Shown piece after piece: positions 25,268 through 33,550 of a DNA stretch of 40,815 nt. The translations under genes and the position numbers were made by a program. Every line of letters begins with the position of its first letter. Position 1 is the first letter of the stretch. Origin of the DNA: a bacterium HR30 (GTDB lineage Bacteria; Desulfobacterota; Binatia; HRBIN30); assembly GCA_002898795.1 (NCBI GenBank), contig BEIG01000018.1, positions 1 through 40,815 on the forward strand, in the 5' to 3' direction. The notes beneath the pieces are model-generated. The model was not told the DNA's origin, made no database searches, and saw nothing but the letters and a program-made list of their open reading frames with translations.

Positions 25268-25684
25268 ATGCAATCGTGTGTGTTTTGCAAGATCATCCGG
25301 CAAGAGGCGCCAGCGCATCGGGTGTACGAGGACGATCGAGTGATCGCCTTTCTCGACATTTTTCCGGTTAGCGAAGGGCACACGCTCGTGGTTACGAAAA
25401 AACATTACGTGGATCTCTTCGAGGCTGACTCGGAGTCTTTGCAAGCCGTGGCCGCAATCGCGCAGAAAGTTGCGCACGCGTTGCGGGAGGTTGTGCGGCC
25501 TCAGGGCCTGATGGTGTTCCAACTCAACGGTGCGGCTGCGGGGCAGACCGTGTTCCACTACCACATGCACCTCATGCCGCGGGCAGAAGGCGAGCCGTTG
25601 CGCCTGCACGCCCGTCAGCCCGGCGACCCGCAACGGCTTGCAGAGCTTGCAGCGAAGCTCCGCGCTTGTTTGCGCAGCGAGTGA
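25268..25684 (+). CDS. HIT-family hydrolase (HINT-like)
   Basis: 138 residues from ATG 25268. The N-terminal CVFCKIIRQEAP holds the paired Cys of the HINT subgroup. The histidine triad is H97-H99-H101 in QTVFHYHMHLMPR, with N87 and the GAAAGQ loop before it. The family cleaves AMP from phosphoramidates or AMP-lysine and related nucleotide conjugates. It is convergent with ubiB (19 bp between stops). Single gene; no operon partner on this strand. Confidence 0.93.
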   Translation: MQSCVFCKIIRQEAPAHRVYEDDRVIAFLDIFPVSEGHTLVVTKKHYVDLFEADSESLQAVAAIAQKVAHALREVVRPQGLMVFQLNGAAAGQTVFHYHMHLMPRAEGEPLRLHARQPGDPQRLAELAAKLRACLRSE

Positions 25685-25703
25685 ACCTGCCCGGCTTTCT
25701 GCC

Positions 25704-27059
25704 TCAGGTGTGCTCCCGACCAACTTCTTGGGCACCGGCGATCAAGTAAGGGAGAGCAGCCTCGGCCAGTACCAAGGAAGGATCCAACCTCTTCCCCAGG
25801 CCTTCGGCGGTCATGAGCGCAAGATTGACCATCGTCATGTGGCCGCGGGCTTGTACGCGGTGACGGCGCAACACATCGAAGATTTTGGCAATGTCGCGGG
25901 AAAACTCGGTCGAGGCTAAATCGCGCCCCCGGAGCTCGGCCACCAACTGCTCCATTTCCCGTTCGTAGTCGTGATAATTCACCACAGCACGGTAAGGGGC
26001 ATTTTCGTAAAATAGCCGAGCCACGCGCCGGCCATCGCCCTGCACGAGCGCTAAAAGCGTTGCGGCGGTAATTCGCCGGTCTTCGGCCGTAAGTTCCCCC
26101 ACCAAACCCAGGTCGAGCAACGCAATCCGTCCCGGCGGTTGAAACCGCAAGTTTCCGGGGTGCAGGTCGGCATGAACAAAGCCGTGCTCGAAAATCATCT
26201 TACCCACGCAGCGCACTCCCGCGGCTACGACTCGGCTGCGGTCGATCGGGCCATGATCGAGTTCCTCCTCCCGCAAGCCCTCGATGAACTCCATCACCAG
26301 CACGGCATCGGTACAGGCATGGGAAATCAGCCGCGGAAAAACGATGTCCGGATCGCCCAGGAAGTTGGTCTGGAAGCGCTGGTTATTCCGTGCCTCGTTG
26401 CGCAGGTGAACTTGCCGTTCCACGGCATCGCAAAACTGGCTCATCTGCGCTTGCAACGAAACCAGTTTGAGCGAAGGCACCATGCGCTCGAGCCAGCGCG
26501 CGCAAAACAGGAGAACGGCACGATCGAGCTGGATTTTCTCGAGAACGTCAGGCCGCCTCACCTTCACGGCCACGATTTCGCCGGTTTCGCGCCAAACTGC
26601 GCGGTGCACCTGCGCCACGGATGCTGCGGCAACCGGCTCGGGGGTAAAGTCGCGGAACAGTACGGAGATGGGCTGTCCCAGCTCGCGCTCGACAATGGAG
26701 CGCACGGTAGCGAAGGGAAAAGGCGGTACGCGATCTTGCAACGCGGCCAACTCCCGCACAAACGCCGCGGGCAGTAAATCGCTACGGCTCGACACAATTT
26801 GCCCGACCTTGATGAACGTCGCTCCTAAACGAGTACAAAGGCGCACGAGCGTGCGGCCCAACGCCCGCACGCTCGCATCGGGCTCGCCTCTGAGCCGCCA
26901 CCGAATCCAGCAGTATTGCCCAACGGCTGCGGCGACCGCGATGCCGATTTGCACAAAGCGGCGCGCCACGAGCAGTGCGTGCCGGAAATCCGCCCACGGC
27001 GCCTCGGCGCCAAGCGCGCTCCGATGACTGCTTTCGTAGTCTACTTGGCGATCGAGCAC
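25704..27059 (-). CDS. ABC1/UbiB-family atypical kinase
   Basis: 451 residues from GTG 27059. The family signature KxGQ appears as FIKVGQIVSSRSDLLP (~100), which closes over the active site. Ala-rich loop AAASVAQVHRA (~158), VAVKVRRP (Lys of the ATP site), catalytic FVHADLHPGNL (~300) and metal-binding LLDLGLVGEL are all intact. The C-terminus lacks the long paired membrane helices of E. coli UbiB, but contains hydrophobic stretches. UbiB-type proteins assist quinone synthesis or lipid transport. It lies 51 bp behind adk at the end of the leftward stress block; I infer possible co-transcription. Confidence 0.9.
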   Translation of the reverse strand: MLDRQVDYESSHRSALGAEAPWADFRHALLVARRFVQIGIAVAAAVGQYCWIRWRLRGEPDASVRALGRTLVRLCTRLGATFIKVGQIVSSRSDLLPAAFVRELAALQDRVPPFPFATVRSIVERELGQPISVLFRDFTPEPVAAASVAQVHRAVWRETGEIVAVKVRRPDVLEKIQLDRAVLLFCARWLERMVPSLKLVSLQAQMSQFCDAVERQVHLRNEARNNQRFQTNFLGDPDIVFPRLISHACTDAVLVMEFIEGLREEELDHGPIDRSRVVAAGVRCVGKMIFEHGFVHADLHPGNLRFQPPGRIALLDLGLVGELTAEDRRITAATLLALVQGDGRRVARLFYENAPYRAVVNYHDYEREMEQLVAELRGRDLASTEFSRDIAKIFDVLRRHRVQARGHMTMVNLALMTAEGLGKRLDPSLVLAEAALPYLIAGAQEVGREHT

Positions 27060-27110
27060 GGTTTACCCGCGGACCAACCTCAACACGGGCAAAAGAGCCT
27101 CCGAACCCGC

Positions 27111-27821
27111 TCAGCGGCCAGCGGCGCCTACGGCGCTCTCGCTGCTGTTCGCCGACAGCAGCCCGATCAAGCGAGCGGACACTTCTTCAGGCGTGCCCGA
27201 TGCGGAAATGCGCACGTAACGAGGGGCGTTGGGATCCTTGCGGGCTGCCCATTCTCGGTACCACGCCACCACCGGCTCCGTCTGCCTCCGGTAAACCTCC
27301 AAGCGGGTGCGCACGGCTTCTTCGGTGTCGTCGGCGCGCTGCACGAGATCCTCGCCGGTAATGTCGTCCTTACCGGCCACCTTGGGGGGATGAAAAACCA
27401 CATGGTACGTACGGCCCGAAGCAGGGTGCACGCGCCGCCCGCTCAAGCGAAGAACGGCCTCGGCGTCGTCCAATTCCAACTCGATGACATAGTCGAGGTT
27501 CACTCCGGCTGCGCGTAATGCTTCGGCTTGCGCCCGCGTACGGGGAAAGCCGTCGAGAATGAAGCCATTTTGGCAGTCTGCACTGGCCAGCCGTTCTTGC
27601 ACCAGTGCGATGACCACATCGTCCGGCACCATTTCTCCCCGTTCCATGTACGCCCGCGCACTTTGGCCAAGTGGCGTGCCCTCGCGAACCGCAGCCCGCA
27701 GCAGTTCACCGGTGGAAATCCAAGGAATGCCGAACTGTTCGGCAAGGCGAGTGGCTTGGGTACTTTTGCCCGCCCCGGGCGGGGCGATCAGGACAATCCG
27801 TCGGTCGCGCTCCGATACCAT
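27111..27821 (-). CDS. adk: Adenylate kinase
   Basis: 236 residues from ATG 27821, preceded by GAGGTG; a GTG at 27830 is less likely. Makes 2 ADP from AMP + ATP. The P-loop (13-21) reads APPGAGKST rather than the usual GPPGAGKGT, so its first Gly is Ala and the final Gly is Ser. AMP-binding [48 protein letters not shown] and [20 protein letters not shown] follow in the normal order. The LID lacks zinc Cys residues, so it is the non-zinc type. The C-terminal ~15 residues are an Ala/Ser/Gly tail. It is transcribed with the stress block upstream and ubiB downstream. Confidence 0.94.
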   Translation of the reverse strand: MVSERDRRIVLIAPPGAGKSTQATRLAEQFGIPWISTGELLRAAVREGTPLGQSARAYMERGEMVPDDVVIALVQERLASADCQNGFILDGFPRTRAQAEALRAAGVNLDYVIELELDDAEAVLRLSGRRVHPASGRTYHVVFHPPKVAGKDDITGEDLVQRADDTEEAVRTRLEVYRRQTEPVVAWYREWAARKDPNAPRYVRISASGTPEEVSARLIGLLSANSSESAVGAAGR

Positions 27822-27939
27822 GTTCGTCACCTCAGTAAAGAATTCGGAAGCTCGCTGGTCCCTGCCTTGGGGAGCAAGTTACCTGGGCCATCGAGCACAA
27901 GGCCTTTTTTCGTGGTAACCTGCATAAGTCAACGAGAGC

Positions 27940-29652
27940 TCACACCCCGATGTGACCAGCCAACTCCGGATTGAGCAGCGCCCTCAATTCCGAAACCACC
28001 CGCGCTGCTTCTTCATAGGAGCGGCCCAATAGCAAAAGCGCCTGATTTCCCAAGGCCAAGCCCACGGCCAGATTTTCGGGGAACACGGCTGTCACACCCG
28101 TTTGCGCAAGGTGGGGGAGTTCCGCTTCCTCCTTGGCACTGACAATCACTGCGATCTCCGGATTGCGGGCGCGTGCGTGGTGCACAATCCGTTCGACTAG
28201 CCGCGGATAGCTGAAGGTGAACACGATCAATCGACACCGTGCCACGCCTGCCGCGTCGAGCAAACGTAAGCGGCTGGCGTCCGCCAGGATCACCTTGTGG
28301 CCTTGCCGTTTGGCCTCTTGGAACCGCGCGGGATCCGATTCGAAGGCCACATACGGTACGCCAGCCGCTTCGAGCACGGCAGCCACCTGTCGACCCACGC
28401 GCCCGCATCCCAACAACAGCACGTGGCCTTCGACGCGCTCGTGTTCCGATTCGAGCCAAGCCACCTGTTCCGCCTCCGCCGTGGTTGGTCGAACTCGCGC
28501 GAGCCGGCGCGCCAGAAAATCGTGTCGCCCAATGAAAAAAGGGGCCGCACCCATGCTCAGGAGCAACCCACCGAGCAATGGCTGAGCCACCTCCGTAGGC
28601 AGAAGACCTCCTTGAAAGCCTTGCGAGAGCAAGAGCAACCCAAACTCGCCGCCGTGAGCAAGGATCAACGCACTGCGCACGGTAACACCACGAGGCCAAC
28701 GAAACATCGCTCCGACCATTCCAACCAGGATCGCTTTGCCCAGCGTGAACAGCAGAGCGCAGCCAAACACCTGAGGCCACGCAGTCACGAAAAGCCCCGT
28801 ATCGATTGTCATTCCTACCGTGACGAAAAACAAACCCAGCAGCAGCTCGCGAAACGGGCGCACATCGTCCTCGATCTGGTGACGGAAGTCCGTTTCCCCG
28901 AGCACCATGCCGACGAGGAAAGCACCGATGGGGGCGGAAAAGCCCAGTGCACGTGCCGCAAATCCGGTGCCGAGGGCGAGCAACAAAGCGGTCAGCAACA
29001 TGAGCTCGTTCGACCGCATCCGAGCAACGTTGCCTAACAGCCGATGGAGCAACGGCCGACCGAAGAAGGCGACAAACAACACGACGATCGCCACTAGGGC
29101 AAACCCCGACACGATCCCCCAACCGACAACCGGGGTCGGTACGGCACGAAGCCCCAGCAAAACCAAGAAAGGTAACGTCGCCAGATCTTGAAAAAGCAAA
29201 ATGCCGACAACCCAGCGACCATGATGGGTAAAAAGTTCCCCCTGGTCGCCGAGCTGTTTCAGCGTCAGAGCGGTGGATGACATGCTGACTGCTCCACCCA
29301 CGAGCACGGCTTGATCCACTTTCAGTCCGGCAAACACGCTGGCCGCCGTGACGGCAGCCGTCGTCAGCGCAACCTGAAGGGCCCCGGCACCAAACACGGA
29401 ACGGCGCGCGCCCCAAAGGGTACTCAAGGAGAAGTCGAGCCCGATGGAAAACATCAGAAACACCACGCCCAACTCGGCCAAGAATCGAACGCCCGGAGTG
29501 TCGCCTACCAGGTGGGCGCCATGTGGACCCACGCTCAGTCCGGCGAGCAAATAGCCGAGAACCACGGGTAGGCGTAACTGCGCGCACACCCACACTCCCA
29601 CAGCGCTGGCGGCTACGAGCACCAAGGTCTCGAACGCAAGATGCTCCGGCAT
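27940..29652 (-). CDS. KefB/CPA2-type monovalent cation:proton antiporter with RCK domain
   Basis: 570 residues. About 12 hydrophobic segments fill residues 5-375; motifs LGYLLAGLSVGPHG (~31), FLMFSIGLDFSLS (~65), LFQDLATLPFLVLLG (~158) and GAFLVGMVLGETDFRHQIED (~245) are the CPA2 pattern. A C-terminal RCK/TrkA-N domain begins VLLLGCGRVGRQVAAVLE (~415), with Rossmann GxGxxG and acidic FESDPARF after beta-2, so it binds NAD(H) or a nucleotide. Expected role: K+/H+ exchange protecting against electrophile or pH stress. No KefF/KefG partner is adjacent. KefB-type antiporters are known in transmissible heat-resistance loci. It lies 145 bp behind the HPF-sigma gene and 118 bp before adk. Confidence 0.93.
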   Translation of the reverse strand: MPEHLAFETLVLVAASAVGVWVCAQLRLPVVLGYLLAGLSVGPHGAHLVGDTPGVRFLAELGVVFLMFSIGLDFSLSTLWGARRSVFGAGALQVALTTAAVTAASVFAGLKVDQAVLVGGAVSMSSTALTLKQLGDQGELFTHHGRWVVGILLFQDLATLPFLVLLGLRAVPTPVVGWGIVSGFALVAIVVLFVAFFGRPLLHRLLGNVARMRSNELMLLTALLLALGTGFAARALGFSAPIGAFLVGMVLGETDFRHQIEDDVRPFRELLLGLFFVTVGMTIDTGLFVTAWPQVFGCALLFTLGKAILVGMVGAMFRWPRGVTVRSALILAHGGEFGLLLLSQGFQGGLLPTEVAQPLLGGLLLSMGAAPFFIGRHDFLARRLARVRPTTAEAEQVAWLESEHERVEGHVLLLGCGRVGRQVAAVLEAAGVPYVAFESDPARFQEAKRQGHKVILADASRLRLLDAAGVARCRLIVFTFSYPRLVERIVHHARARNPEIAVIVSAKEEAELPHLAQTGVTAVFPENLAVGLALGNQALLLLGRSYEEAARVVSELRALLNPELAGHIGV

Positions 29653-29797
29653 GGGGGGCTAGAGTCTTTCGGCACGCACGCAGCCGCGCTTTCGTGTAGG
29701 GCTGCTCCGGCGTTCGCGTTTAGCCAGAACCGCGAAAAACCGCGGCGAGGTGGTTAGTTTTTTCCGCCCGCGGGCTACGCGCCGCCGAAAAGACAAA

Positions 29798-30877
29798 TCA
29801 CAGCCCCCCCGCCAGCGCTGCTCGCAAGCGTTCCTGAATGACGCTTACCAGCTCTTTGACGCGTTGCGGCTCCAAGCCCGTCACCAAGGCAACCTCGGGA
29901 ACCGTAAACCCCTCGACGAAGTAAAGCTCGAATACATCTTTCTCCGCACGCGGCCACGTTTGCACGAACTTCTGGACGGCTTCTAGCAGTTCGTGCCGCT
30001 CTGCAGTCAGTTCTGGATTTGGCGCGGCAGGGTCTGGAACCAACTCGCGCAACTCCGTGATCACTGGTTCGAACTCGCGCACGATCAGATCCAGAGGCTG
30101 CTCCGCATCGTAACCGGCAGCAAGATCATCTTCATCGGGACGTTTCGTCTCCTGATCGACCGGTACCCGCTCCGTCTGAGCCCGTCGAAACATGCGCCGG
30201 CGGCGAGCCAACTCTTTGTGGAGCAGTTGGAACACCCAAACTAACCAACCGACATTGGCCGGCTTTTCCCGCCAGTGAAGCAGCACATGCTGAACCACCG
30301 TATCGGCGACACCACGCGGATCCACGGCTCGGGGAGGAAGGTCGCCGCTAAACTCGTCGTGCCGCACGTGCCGCCGCACATGTTCGACCATGCGCCGATA
30401 GTGCCTTTTCAGAAAATCCATGACCACCGCTCGCGGCTCCTGTGGCCCTTCTCCCGGTGGTAGCGGCTCAGGAGCGAAACCGGTGGCGCGCACACGAGGC
30501 AGTTGCGCGCGGCGTGCTTTCCGCTTCCAGTCTTCTTCCTTCCGCTGATGGCCCTTGACCTTCTCGACCTCGCGCACCAAGGCGTCAAACGCTTTGTCCA
30601 GGGCCAAAATCGGTTCGGGTGCGGCCTTTTCCGTGTGCAGGATGTGCTTCGGCAAGCGTAAGGTGAGGGCTGTAGTGTATCGCGTACGGTGTGGATTTTT
30701 TTCCAACAAGACGTGCAAATGCACCCCGTCGGGCGGGTAGTCCCGCAGGTGTTTCCCCAGCGACTGCACGCGCCTCGACAATTGTTTTCGTAAAAGCGGG
30801 TGGCCGTGGAGGTTGCGCGTGACCAAGTTCCACGGAAAGGGAACCCCTTGTTCTGGGCTTTGTTGTGTTTCTGGCAT
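29798..30877 (-). CDS. Fusion of an S30AE/HPF ribosome-hibernation domain and an ECF-type sigma factor
   Basis: 359 residues from ATG 30877, which has GGAGGA 9 bp upstream; the open frame runs on to a GTG at 30919. Residues ~16-125 form an S30AE (HPF/RaiA) domain: LVTRNLHGHPLLRKQLSRRV, a VHLHVLLEKN strand, and the closing helix LDKAFDALVREVEKVKGHQR. Residues ~155-235 match sigma region 2: MDFLKRHYRRMVEHVRRHV, a 2.2-like GVADTVVQHVLLHWRE and 2.4-like WVFQLLHKELARRRRMF. Residues ~300-355 are region 4 with HTH EVALVTGLEPQRVKELVSVI. An acidic, Pro-rich linker lies between regions 2 and 4. Known HPF domains bind the 30S decoding site; a sigma factor on the same chain is unusual. Its neighbours are MarC, protease and Hsp20 genes. 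The regulatory meaning is inferred. Confidence 0.85.
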   Translation of the reverse strand: MPETQQSPEQGVPFPWNLVTRNLHGHPLLRKQLSRRVQSLGKHLRDYPPDGVHLHVLLEKNPHRTRYTTALTLRLPKHILHTEKAAPEPILALDKAFDALVREVEKVKGHQRKEEDWKRKARRAQLPRVRATGFAPEPLPPGEGPQEPRAVVMDFLKRHYRRMVEHVRRHVRHDEFSGDLPPRAVDPRGVADTVVQHVLLHWREKPANVGWLVWVFQLLHKELARRRRMFRRAQTERVPVDQETKRPDEDDLAAGYDAEQPLDLIVREFEPVITELRELVPDPAAPNPELTAERHELLEAVQKFVQTWPRAEKDVFELYFVEGFTVPEVALVTGLEPQRVKELVSVIQERLRAALAGGL

Positions 30878-30915
30878 CAGCGTTCGTCCTCCGTTGTGCG
30901 AAAAATTCGCGATCC

Positions 30916-31548
30916 TCACGACTCACACCCGCGCAGTTGCGCGAGCGCGTCCAAGGCAAACTGAACAGCAACGGCCGCAAGCAGCAAACCCATCAACCGG
31001 TTGACCAGTTTCAAGGCCAAAGGGCTAACCCGATGAATCCCGTGAACGGCAAGGGCAAAGATGCCGTAACTGACCAGCGCCACGAGAGCGATCACCACGA
31101 ACAACGTCAGGCGCTGCAGCAGCGATCCGGCCTGCTGGAACAGGATCAGCGAGGTGGAAATGGCCCCCGGGCCAGCCAGCATCGGCACCGCCAAGGGGCT
31201 CACGGCAACGTCTTCCTTCGCTGCACCCGCGAGAACCTCCTCGTTGGTTTCCTGCGCGGCAGACCTTTGGCCGTGCAACATGTCGAGAGCAATGCGCAAC
31301 AACAAGATACTGCCAGCAATTTGAAACGCAGCGGGGCTCACATGCAAGTAACGGAAGATCGCTTCCCCCAAGATCGTGAACGCGAAGAGGACACCAGCCG
31401 CCACGCTACAGGCAACACGCGCCGTGTTGAGTCGGGCCTCGCTGCTTTGGTCCGGAGTCATGGCCAGAAATGCAGGCACGACAGCGATCGGATCGACGAT
31501 CACGAACAACGTCGTGAAGGACAGGATCGTGTACTCGAGCCAACCCAT
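30916..31548 (-). CDS. MarC-family integral membrane protein
   Basis: 210 residues from ATG 31548; the frame extends to a GTG at 31554. About six hydrophobic segments; the N-terminal LFVIVDPIAVVPAFLAMTP is the family signature. The mid-protein AVPMLAGPGAISTSLIL is the second conserved loop. The MarC (UPF0056) family is predicted as membrane transport proteins but has no firm substrate. It lies 33 bp behind the SDH protease and 38 bp before the HPF-sigma gene, so it is probably transcribed with both. Confidence 0.9.
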   Translation of the reverse strand: MGWLEYTILSFTTLFVIVDPIAVVPAFLAMTPDQSSEARLNTARVACSVAAGVLFAFTILGEAIFRYLHVSPAAFQIAGSILLLRIALDMLHGQRSAAQETNEEVLAGAAKEDVAVSPLAVPMLAGPGAISTSLILFQQAGSLLQRLTLFVVIALVALVSYGIFALAVHGIHRVSPLALKLVNRLMGLLLAAVAVQFALDALAQLRGCES

Positions 31549-31581
31549 GACCACGCTCCGAGCCTATGTCCGCGGCAAACC

Positions 31582-32424
31582 TCAGTGGGGCCGCGTTGCA
31601 CCTCCGCGCTCCGCCGAGCGACGCGGTCCTGGCAAATACTCCACCGATGGCACGCGGCGCACCGGCTGTGGGTACAGTTCCATCAATTCCAGCACTTCGT
31701 GGGGGATATCGCTTCGGACCGGCAGCCCCAACTCCCTCGCCTTTTGCACGGTGATGGGAAAGTCGTGGGTCCAAGTTCCCGTCGACAACAACTCAGCCAG
31801 TTGTTGTGCCTTTTCCTCCGTTTGGCTGCGAGTAAGCAGTTGCGCCACCGCATCGCGCACCTGCTTGATTGCCTTTTCCGCCACATCCGCGAGAATCAAC
31901 GTTTGGTCGTCCACTTCGGCCACAGGCTTTTCCCGCACGACCTTGAGCAACGAGGCAGCTGGATATTGCCCCAGTTGAGGGTCCACCGGGCCCAAAACCG
32001 CGTGAGGCGACATGACGATTTCGTCAGCCGCGAGTGCAATGAGGGTCCCACCGGACATGGCGTAGTGCGGCACGAACACGGTGACCTTGCCTTTATGCTC
32101 CCGCACCGCACGGGCAATTTGCAACGATGCCAGCACGAGCCCACCGGGAGTGTGCAACACGATGTCCAAGGGAACTTCGGGATCGGTCAGCTCGCACGCC
32201 CGCATTACCGCCTCCGCGTCCTCGATGTCGATGTAACGCATCACGGGGAAACCCAACAAACTCATGGTTTCCTGCCGGTGAACCAACAGGATCAGGCGCG
32301 AGCCGCGCCGCTTTTCGATGCGCGCAATTAAACGTTGCCTCGCGTTCTCTAGGAGTCTCTGGCGGAACAGTGGCTGCACCGCCGAGAAAATAAAGAAAAG
32401 CCAAAAAAGGTCGCTCAGGCTCAT
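31582..32424 (-). CDS. Membrane-anchored serine protease of the SDH (ClpP/SppA-like) family
   Basis: 280 residues from ATG 32424 with a GGAGG ribosome site; the extra 29 residues open upstream have no such site. One N-terminal hydrophobic helix (4-21, SDLFWLFFIFSAVQPLF) anchors the protein. The crotonase/ClpP-like fold has oxyanion loop VLHTPGGLVLASLQIARA (89-106), nucleophile S124 in PHYAMSGGTLIALAADEI, and HAVLGPVDPQLG (141-152). This fits the Pfam serine dehydrogenase proteinase family. The C-terminus is Arg-rich (PGPRRSAERGG). Its place between three Hsp20 genes and the HPF-sigma gene suggests a role in membrane or protein quality control. Confidence 0.88.
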   Translation of the reverse strand: MSLSDLFWLFFIFSAVQPLFRQRLLENARQRLIARIEKRRGSRLILLVHRQETMSLLGFPVMRYIDIEDAEAVMRACELTDPEVPLDIVLHTPGGLVLASLQIARAVREHKGKVTVFVPHYAMSGGTLIALAADEIVMSPHAVLGPVDPQLGQYPAASLLKVVREKPVAEVDDQTLILADVAEKAIKQVRDAVAQLLTRSQTEEKAQQLAELLSTGTWTHDFPITVQKARELGLPVRSDIPHEVLELMELYPQPVRRVPSVEYLPGPRRSAERGGATRPH

Positions 32425-32556
32425 ATGCCCTCCACCGTCAACCGTGAATGTGCCCCCATTTTCTACGCGAGACTTGTCCCCTACGCCACAGACTCCTACC
32501 CGGTCAGGCAAGACCAGGTCTTCGCCGCGCGCGCTCGACGGAGCCGTGCCAACGGA

Positions 32557-33030
32557 CTAGGAACCGCGCACCTGTACTGGAATCTTCTTTGCTGGCGTGC
32601 GTTTCGGTAAACGCACGAAAAGGCGCCCGTTGCGGAATTTCGCCTCTGCCTTTTCGGGAACAACCTCCGCGGGAAGAGGAACCCAGCGGGAGAAGGCACC
32701 GTAGGCACATTCGGAATACCAATACCCCTCGTGCTTTTCTTCTCGCTCGCGCCTTTTTTCGCCGCGCAGCACGAGATAGTCGCCGACGACCTCCAATTGG
32801 AAGTCTTCTTTCCCGAGGCCAGGCAATTCTGCAGTGACTTCTACGGCTTCAGCCGTCTCCTCCACTTCGATCGCCGGCAAGTTCCAACTGGAAGAGACCA
32901 TTTCTCCGTCCCCGCTTGCCGTGCGGTCTTGATCCTGCCGCCGGAGGAACCACCGTGAAATTGCCTCTTGAACCTCGCTTCTTAACCGCGCCAGCGTGTC
33001 ACGCCACTTTTCGGGAAGCCAGGTGGCCAT
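32557..33030 (-). CDS. Small heat-shock protein (Hsp20), copy 1
   Basis: 157 residues from ATG 33030, preceded by GGAGGAATACC. The alpha-crystallin domain runs from about residue 50: PAIEVEETAEAVEVTAELPG, VVGDYLVLRGEKRREREEK and FRNGRLFVRLPK; the Cys in YSECAYGAFSR is unusual. The C-terminal I-x-V motif (IPV in KKIPVQV) docks neighbouring subunits. An ATP-independent holdase for unfolding proteins. It is the third Hsp20 in the series and 82 bp behind copy 2, with a strong hairpin in the gap. Confidence 0.93.
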   Translation of the reverse strand: MATWLPEKWRDTLARLRSEVQEAISRWFLRRQDQDRTASGDGEMVSSSWNLPAIEVEETAEAVEVTAELPGLGKEDFQLEVVGDYLVLRGEKRREREEKHEGYWYSECAYGAFSRWVPLPAEVVPEKAEAKFRNGRLFVRLPKRTPAKKIPVQVRGS

Positions 33031-33072
33031 GGTATTCCTCCTTTGTCTTGTGTCCCCCCATGCAGGGAGATC

Positions 33073-33099
33073 GCGGCAGACCCTTTTCGGGTCTGCCGC
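33073..33099 (-). other. Perfect hairpin between Hsp20 genes
   Basis: On the minus strand GCGGCAGACCC and GGGTCTGCCGC form an 11-bp stem around a GAAAA loop, between the stop of Hsp20 copy 2 and the start of copy 1. There is no T-run after it on either strand. It is more likely an RNA-processing or stability element, or a weak attenuator, than a full terminator. Confidence 0.7.
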
Positions 33100-33111
33100 C
33101 CCGGTCACGAG

Positions 33112-33513
33112 TTAGCTGATCTTCACTTCGATCTTCCGAGGTCGCGCCTTTTCTGCCTTCGGAAGGTGGAGTGTCAGCACGCCGTGTTTGAGGTCGGCAG
33201 AAATTTTCTCCTGATCGATCACTTCGCTGAGTTCGAATTGCCGGAAAAAGTTCGGCAGCTCGAACTCACGCCAAACGACCTCGCCCGGGGAACTTGGCTT
33301 GGGCGTAGCTCGGATGGTCAGTACATCTTCCTCGACCCGGACTTCCAGATCCTCCTTGCCGACACCAGGCAAGTCGGCCAGCAACACTAACTCCTCTGGA
33401 GTTTCGTAAATATCGACTGCAGGTGCGACGTAGCGATCCTCGGCACGGGTCGCTTCACGACTTCGGGTCGGCTGATTCGCAGCAGTTGGCGCCGCAACGG
33501 TTTTCTCCGCCAT
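33112..33513 (-). CDS. Small heat-shock protein (Hsp20), copy 2
   Basis: 133 residues from ATG 33513, preceded by GGGAGGTGA; the open frame reaches 33759, but only because it shadows copy 3. The alpha-crystallin domain begins APAVDIYETPEELVLLADLP and continues VEEDVLTIRATPK and LKHGVLTLHLPKAE. It has a variant beta-5/6 segment (FELPNFFRQFEL) with paired Phe residues, unlike the other copies. C-terminal motif IEV in RKIEVKIS. 37 bp behind copy 3. Confidence 0.93.
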   Translation of the reverse strand: MAEKTVAAPTAANQPTRSREATRAEDRYVAPAVDIYETPEELVLLADLPGVGKEDLEVRVEEDVLTIRATPKPSSPGEVVWREFELPNFFRQFELSEVIDQEKISADLKHGVLTLHLPKAEKARPRKIEVKIS

Positions 33514-33550
33514 GATCGTCACCTCCCTCGTTGTCCTAGTCGGCCCACGA

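Noticed and set aside
27870-27925. Paired GTTACC/GGTAAC and GGCC segments next to a T-run before adk
   Set aside because: Stems are short with long loops and the T-run is on the wrong strand for the genes here.
29729-29775. T-run and GC-rich inverted pieces between KefB and HPF-sigma genes
   Set aside because: The T-run is on the plus strand while both genes are on the minus strand, and the stem is imperfect; not a supported terminator.
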